This document shows positions 6,309 to 9,996 of a stretch of DNA of 9,996 bases, in pieces; the stretch's first letter is position 1; each line of letters starts with the position of its first letter. This DNA is from UBA6382 sp964596865. GTDB lineage: Bacteria > Bacteroidota > Bacteroidia > Bacteroidales > Bacteroidaceae. A model generated the notes under the pieces. That model was given only the letters and a program-made list of their open reading frames with translations, was not told the origin of the DNA and ran no database searches. The position numbers and the translations under genes were made by a program. Where the stretch lies: the NCBI GenBank assembly GCA_964596865.1, contig CAZQVW010000093.1, positions 1-9,996 of the forward strand, read 5' to 3'.

Positions 6309-8636
6309 CTACTTGTTCTTCCTAAACTTGGTGTCGCCATTGGCCATGATGAGCGGCTTCCATTTTGCCACCAGTTCGCGAGAGATAGCGATGCCGTCGC
6401 CCTGAGGAGTGGAGGGGAAAGTGCCGATGCAATCCTTCCACCACATGTCCTCATAGTCGGTGATGGTCTTCTGAGCCTCCTCTTCTTCTTTTTTGCCGAA
6501 CTCCTTGCCCTCGATGATGGCCTTGTTCACAGCAGCGAAGAAGAGTTTGTAGCGCTGGGCGTAGAACGAGCCAACCAGTCCGTTCCATTCGCGGGAAGCG
6601 TAGTCGTTGAGCAGGTGAGCCTTCTCTCCCCAAGTGGTGAGCAGGTTGCGGGCGTTCTGCTCATAGTATTTAATCTCGGTGGGGTCGCTGCCGCCTTTGG
6701 CGCGAGCCTCCTCAATCCATTTGCCCATGAGGAATGTCCTCTCGGTGGCGCACAGGCGGTCTACGTCCTCCATGAGGTCGAGCATACGGCGCTCCTGAAG
6801 CTGCATTTCATTGAAGTCCTTCTTGTTGTAGGCGTTCTTGTATGCAGAGAAGATGACGAAGGAATAGTTGCCGAGCAACTGGCGTGTGAGATTGACCACA
6901 TCGAATTTATAGTTGGCGGCATTGCTCTTGCCCTTCAGCATCAATTCGATGGCATCGAGCAGGTCTTTGTTGTCATACTTGATGGAAGTGTTGCGATAGT
7001 AGGTGCGATATTTGTTTTGGCTCTCGCCCCACTTGTCGGCCATGAACGGGCGCACATTGATCTGCGGGCACTGTCCCGGGTGGTCGGCCTCGGTGTAAAC
7101 GGAATTGAGCAACAGAGTCCATGCCTTGCGGATATTCTCGTCCTGAACACCGGAGCGCTCATCGGCGAGGTGCTTAATCCAGGATTCCACGTCCTTGGTC
7201 TGCTCGATATTCCAGGCTTTTTCCAGAACAAACTCATACATGAAAGGATTGCAGTCGAAGCCCTCGAGGGTGGAACCGATACCCACGAAATTCTTGCCGC
7301 CGTTCTGGAATGTGTTCTCGATGCGCTTGTTCACCTCGGCGAGGTTACCGCTAAGCGAGGTGTTGCCGCCAAAGTTGCCGAGGTAGCACCAGATATAGGG
7401 CACGCCGTAGTATTTGTCGGTCTTTTTCCAGATTTCGGTGTTCTCGCAATAATAGTCGAGCAGGAGCGAGCGGTCTTTGGGATAGGAAGTGATGTATTTG
7501 CGGATACGGGCGCAGGAATCGCCGGGCTCTCCGGGTTTAGCCACATCGCCGTCTTTATTCTCGCGCACGCCCCAATCGCGCCACTCGTTGTAGAAGAGCC
7601 AGGTCATCTGGAGCCAAACGGCTTTGGGGTCGGCTTTCTTCAGGTTCTCAAAGGTCTGTTTGCCCTGACGAGCCAGATAATCACTCTTATACGAGGGCGG
7701 CTCCAGCTCATTGAAGAGGTCGAGACCATAGATGTGGTCGGTGCCGTAGGTTTTGATTTCCTCTTGGATAAAGAGCTTCTGGATTTGGGCATAGAGCTTG
7801 TCCTGCGGGTCCAGATAAGAGCAAGCGTACTCATCGGAGTAGCCGCTCCATGCAGCTATCTTGGTGATCTTGGCATCGGGATAGTATTTCTTCAGCTCTG
7901 CGGGCACGTGGCCGGCGAAAGCGGGCAATACCGGTTTCATATTAAACTCTCTTTCGCGAGCCACAATCTTCTTTTGGAGTTCCTCCTGGTCGTTGAGCCA
8001 AGACATGGGCACTGCTTTGAGGGCGCCCTCCTGTGCGGGCCAGCGGTCGATGTTCATCATGCGGTGCCAGGGCAGGTGGGCGGGGCCGGTGAAGTAAGAG
8101 CGTGTCTCCTCATCGGTGAGGCCCATCTTCATCCACACCTTGCGCCAGATGCTCTCCTGACCGGTGATGGCCAAGGGCAGATTAACGCCGTTGAGCGCCA
8201 TCCAGTCGATGAAATGCTCCCAGTCCTGCCAGTTCCACCACGGCATAGTGTAGCCAAAGGTGCAGTAGTTGAGGAAGAAGCGGTTTTTCACGCGGGCATC
8301 GATGGTAACAGTGCCCTCCACGGGCACGATAGCCTTAGGAGCATCGAAATGATCGTCCACATACCACGACACGGTGGTGTTGCAATAGTACTTGAGATAG
8401 TAATTGAGGCCCACAGCCATGGAGTTGGCGTTGTTGCCGGCCACAGTGAGCTTACCGCCGTTGGTGGAGAGCTGGAAGAAATCGCCTCCGCCCTTCTTTG
8501 ACACCTGCTTACCCACGATTTGGGTCTTCAGGTTGGGCAGCAATCGGCCCACCAAGCCATTAAAGACAGCCACATCATCGGCCATCACACAAAGCGCGAG
8601 CGCGAGGCCCATCGCCATTGCAAGAAATCTTTTCAT
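6309..8636 (-). CDS. Secreted alpha-N-acetylglucosaminidase, glycoside hydrolase family 89 (NAGLU-like)
   Basis: Exo-enzyme releasing terminal alpha-linked GlcNAc. Family members act on heparan sulfate ends (human NAGLU) or on alpha-GlcNAc-capped mucin O-glycans (clostridial GH89). At 775 residues it is close to human NAGLU (743). A signal peptide covers residues 1-19 (MKR, hydrophobic core, VMA|DD). Next come the N-terminal alpha/beta domain (about 21-110) and the catalytic barrel, opening with RVKNRFFLNYCTFGYTMPWW. Then follow DWEHFIDWMALNGVNLPLAITGQESIW (138-164) and YFTGPAHLPWHRM (181-193). GLDLFNELEPP holds the likely acid/base E310, CYLGNFGGN is at 417-425, and GIGSTLEGFDCNP holds the likely nucleophile E458. 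A long helical C-terminal domain (about 475-775) completes the three-domain plan. C16 lacks a proper lipobox (LAL-C), so a soluble secreted protein is more likely than a lipoprotein. ATG at 8634-8636 places MKR before the signal core. It has its own promoter and terminator. Confidence 0.95.
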   Translation of the reverse strand: MKRFLAMAMGLALALCVMADDVAVFNGLVGRLLPNLKTQIVGKQVSKKGGGDFFQLSTNGGKLTVAGNNANSMAVGLNYYLKYYCNTTVSWYVDDHFDAPKAIVPVEGTVTIDARVKNRFFLNYCTFGYTMPWWNWQDWEHFIDWMALNGVNLPLAITGQESIWRKVWMKMGLTDEETRSYFTGPAHLPWHRMMNIDRWPAQEGALKAVPMSWLNDQEELQKKIVAREREFNMKPVLPAFAGHVPAELKKYYPDAKITKIAAWSGYSDEYACSYLDPQDKLYAQIQKLFIQEEIKTYGTDHIYGLDLFNELEPPSYKSDYLARQGKQTFENLKKADPKAVWLQMTWLFYNEWRDWGVRENKDGDVAKPGEPGDSCARIRKYITSYPKDRSLLLDYYCENTEIWKKTDKYYGVPYIWCYLGNFGGNTSLSGNLAEVNKRIENTFQNGGKNFVGIGSTLEGFDCNPFMYEFVLEKAWNIEQTKDVESWIKHLADERSGVQDENIRKAWTLLLNSVYTEADHPGQCPQINVRPFMADKWGESQNKYRTYYRNTSIKYDNKDLLDAIELMLKGKSNAANYKFDVVNLTRQLLGNYSFVIFSAYKNAYNKKDFNEMQLQERRMLDLMEDVDRLCATERTFLMGKWIEEARAKGGSDPTEIKYYEQNARNLLTTWGEKAHLLNDYASREWNGLVGSFYAQRYKLFFAAVNKAIIEGKEFGKKEEEEAQKTITDYEDMWWKDCIGTFPSTPQGDGIAISRELVAKWKPLIMANGDTKFRKNK

Positions 8637-8702
8637 TTGTTGATTTTAATTTGATAGTGAGTGTTTGAATGATTATTTTATCAAAATTTACCAAGATTGC
8701 GC

Positions 8703-8715
8703 GTGAATTATTCAC
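8703..8715. promoter_or_regulatory. Palindrome in the long GH89 leader
   Basis: GTGAATTATTCAC is a perfect 6+1+6 palindrome, inside the roughly 150-base leader expected if GH89 is transcribed from the promoter at 8791-8824. It could be an operator or a small leader hairpin. The remaining leader (8637-8790) shows no credible small gene and no riboswitch that I recognise. Together with the two promoters, this accounts for the 304-base gap between the GH89 and TPR genes. Confidence 0.3.
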
Positions 8716-8790
8716 TCTGCACTCGCACGAGAGGCCACCTGCACGCCGAAGCGCACGTATTCCACCGTAAACAAGCGCATATTTGCGTTG

Positions 8791-8824
8791 CAAAGATAGC
8801 AAATTAATTCTTAAACAACACAAA
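8791..8824 (-). promoter_or_regulatory. GH89 promoter (Bacteroides type)
   Basis: On the minus strand TTTG (8824-8821) precedes TATCTTTG (8798-8791), a full TAnnTTTG match, with 22 bases between the boxes, one more than the usual 19-21. The transcript would start near 8784, giving a leader of about 150 bases, which is long for an enzyme gene in this window. Confidence 0.6.
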
Positions 8825-8835
8825 TTAACGCCCAC

Positions 8836-8873
8836 TTTTCTATATAGGGCGCAAAAAACTATACCTTTGCGCC
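8836..8873 (+). promoter_or_regulatory. TPR gene promoter with overlapping 8-bp inverted repeat
   Basis: TACCTTTG at 8862-8869 matches the TAnnTTTG -7 box, and TTTTC at 8836-8840 is a partial -33 box 21 bases upstream. The spacer and the -7 box are covered by a perfect inverted repeat, GGCGCAAA (8848-8855) and TTTGCGCC (8866-8873), ten bases apart, so a protein bound there would mask the -7 box. The leader to the ATG at 8941 is about 65 bases and holds a five-codon ATG frame (8897-8914) ending in TAA, of unknown relevance. Confidence 0.55.
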
Positions 8874-8940
8874 GTATTAGCAAACAAATCATCAAGATGA
8901 ATATCATTGCATAAATAAGACGCTATCTTTCCCTGTCATT

Positions 8941-9939
8941 ATGAAATCCTCACACGATAAAAGTTGCCCGCGCATTCAAATAAATTTATCCTCGGCTCTC
9001 CTTATTAAAATAAGACCTATCCTTATTATATTAATATGGTGTATGACTCCGGCGATACTATGCCTAACGACGCCTACAGCCCACGCGCAGACGAATGTAA
9101 ACATCGGCAAAAAGCCGAAAGTGGAATCGCAGAAAGCCGATGCCGCCCCCGAGGGCAGCACGCTCTATACTCAAGCCGAGCAGACGCGCTACCAATCCTA
9201 TGTTACCCTTGCATACAGAGCCCTATTGCGCGATTCCCTCGCCACAGCCACCCATTATTTCCGCGAAGCCATAGACCTTTTGCCCAACCACCCCTCTAAC
9301 GCCGAGGTCTACTACCAATTGGGCCAGATAGCCCTATCCGAGGACGACCCCTCATTAGCAGCGGAGCAGTTTTCCCATTCATTGCGCATTGCCCCCACAT
9401 TATATAAAAGCAGGAAACGATTGGGCGATGCCTATCTTTTGCGAGCCGATTATACCGGAGCGGTTAAAAACTACAGCACCTATCTCTCCCATTCGCCGCA
9501 GGACACTGCCACCATCTTCCTGCGCGGCTACGCCCACCAACAGTTGGGCAACGACTCATTGGCATTGAGAGATTTCCAATCTGTGCTCACACTCAATCCT
9601 CTCCATCCCGATGCACTGATGGGCAGAGCCGTCATCCTGCATCGCCGTGGGCAAAGCCAGCAAGCCATGACAGACATATCCTCGCTCATCACACGCTTTC
9701 CCCAAAACGCCACCTACTACGCAGTGCGCGCACAGATGGAATTGACCGATAATCACCTTGATGCCGCCCTTATCGACGCCTCGCAAGCCATCACCCTCGC
9801 CCCCAACAACGCCGCTCATCTCCTTCTGCGCGCCGACATCTATCAGCGACAAGGCAATACCGCCCTCACCAAATCCGACCGCCAGCGAGCCCACCTCCTT
9901 CTCGAGAAAGCAACCGGCACAACCCCAAAGCCAGACTGA
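8941..9939 (+). CDS. Exported tetratricopeptide-repeat (TPR) protein
   Basis: A 332-residue protein with an N-terminal export signal followed almost entirely by TPR helices. The basic n-region is long (24 residues, ending LIKIR); the hydrophobic core is PILIILIWCMTPAILCL and cleavage is likely after TAHA (residue 49, before QTN). A low-complexity charged linker (50-80) leads into about seven TPRs of 34 residues: roughly 84-117, 120-153, 154-187, 188-221, 222-255, 256-289 and 290-322. Consensus-like examples are ATHYFREAIDLLPNHP, LALRDFQSVLTLNPLHP and AALIDASQAITLAPNN. TPR solenoids bind partner proteins, so a periplasmic scaffold or assembly role is plausible, but no catalytic domain or specific family is visible. 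The next internal ATG (codon 35) would destroy the signal, so the first ATG is preferred. It is divergent from GH89, with no obvious functional link to the glycosidases. Confidence 0.85.
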   Translation: MKSSHDKSCPRIQINLSSALLIKIRPILIILIWCMTPAILCLTTPTAHAQTNVNIGKKPKVESQKADAAPEGSTLYTQAEQTRYQSYVTLAYRALLRDSLATATHYFREAIDLLPNHPSNAEVYYQLGQIALSEDDPSLAAEQFSHSLRIAPTLYKSRKRLGDAYLLRADYTGAVKNYSTYLSHSPQDTATIFLRGYAHQQLGNDSLALRDFQSVLTLNPLHPDALMGRAVILHRRGQSQQAMTDISSLITRFPQNATYYAVRAQMELTDNHLDAALIDASQAITLAPNNAAHLLLRADIYQRQGNTALTKSDRQRAHLLLEKATGTTPKPD

Positions 9940-9943
9940 ACCG

Positions 9944-9996
9944 CCCTCATTGCCAAACGGAAGCACCCTCATTGCCAAACTTAAGCAACCCATAAC
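9944..9996. repeat. 22-bp tandem repeat downstream of the TPR gene, cut by the window edge
   Basis: CCCTCATTGCCAAAC occurs at 9944-9958 and again at 9966-9980. Each copy is followed by two variable bases (GG, then TT) and AAGCA, giving a 22-base period. After the second AAGCA an extra A and CCCAT suggest a degenerate third copy at the edge. The repeat starts four bases past the TPR stop codon. There is no hairpin or T-run here, so it is not a terminator. Whether the array continues beyond the window cannot be seen. Confidence 0.6.

Noticed and set aside
6291..8501. A 736-codon open frame on the plus strand, antisense to the GH89 gene.
   Set aside because: Its translation is a low-complexity run of L, V, A, G, H and E without recognisable domains, while the opposite strand encodes a full GH89 with all catalytic motifs. 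Codon bias of the GH89 gene explains the absence of stops.
9556..9993. A 145-codon open frame on the minus strand antisense to the TPR gene, starting in the tandem repeat.
   Set aside because: The composition is G/V/C-rich with no known motif, and it is antisense to clear TPR repeats; no promoter box precedes it in the window.
1..9996. tRNA or rRNA genes, CRISPR arrays, insertion sequences, integrases, phage genes, or defence and toxin-antitoxin pairs.
   Set aside because: None was seen on either strand; genes and intergenic features account for nearly all of the window.

Overview
The window looks like chromosomal DNA of a member of the Bacteroidales (Bacteroidota), probably a gut or oral species of the Prevotella/Bacteroides/Muribaculaceae kind. 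Three things point there. Gene starts have A/T-rich leaders and no convincing Shine-Dalgarno sequence. Several intergenic regions carry the Bacteroides-type -7 box TAnnTTTG, in two cases with a TTTG -33 box 19-22 bases upstream. The gene content (GH89 and GH31 exo-glycosidases with signal peptides, a binuclear-type NagA, a periplasmic-type TPR protein) is typical of glycan-degrading Bacteroidales. The genus is not determinable by eye.

Layout, left to right. 1-750 (-): 5' two-thirds of prfA, release factor 1, running off the left edge. 751-1034: intergenic, with the prfA promoter and a large hairpin that can end nagA transcription. 1035-2201 (-): nagA, N-acetylglucosamine-6-phosphate deacetylase. 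2202-2441: divergent promoter region. 2442-3302 (+): a bile acid:sodium symporter (BASS) family transporter whose stop codon lies inside a perfect 21-bp inverted repeat. 3299-3437 (-): apparent frameshifted 3' remnant of an unidentified gene. 3425-3464: bidirectional terminator. 3517-6057 (-): secreted GH31 alpha-glycosidase. 6058-6308: intergenic, with palindromes and the terminator of the next gene. 6309-8636 (-): secreted GH89 alpha-N-acetylglucosaminidase. 8637-8940: divergent promoter region. 8941-9939 (+): exported TPR-repeat protein. 9944-9996: start of a 22-bp tandem repeat at the right edge.

How the genes may work together. GH89 would release terminal alpha-linked GlcNAc from host glycans (heparan sulfate ends or alpha-GlcNAc-capped mucin) in the periplasm or at the surface. 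The GH31 enzyme would remove another alpha-linked terminal sugar. After uptake and phosphorylation by genes not in this window, NagA would deacetylate GlcNAc-6-P to GlcN-6-P. This suggests a small alpha-linked amino-sugar salvage neighbourhood, but it is not a classical polysaccharide utilisation locus: there is no SusC/SusD pair, sulfatase or regulator here, and each gene appears to have its own promoter and/or terminator. No wholly new multi-gene system is evident. The points most worth following are the gene remnant, the inverted repeat at the transporter stop codon, the uncertain GH31 specificity and the promoter-overlapping inverted repeat before the TPR gene.
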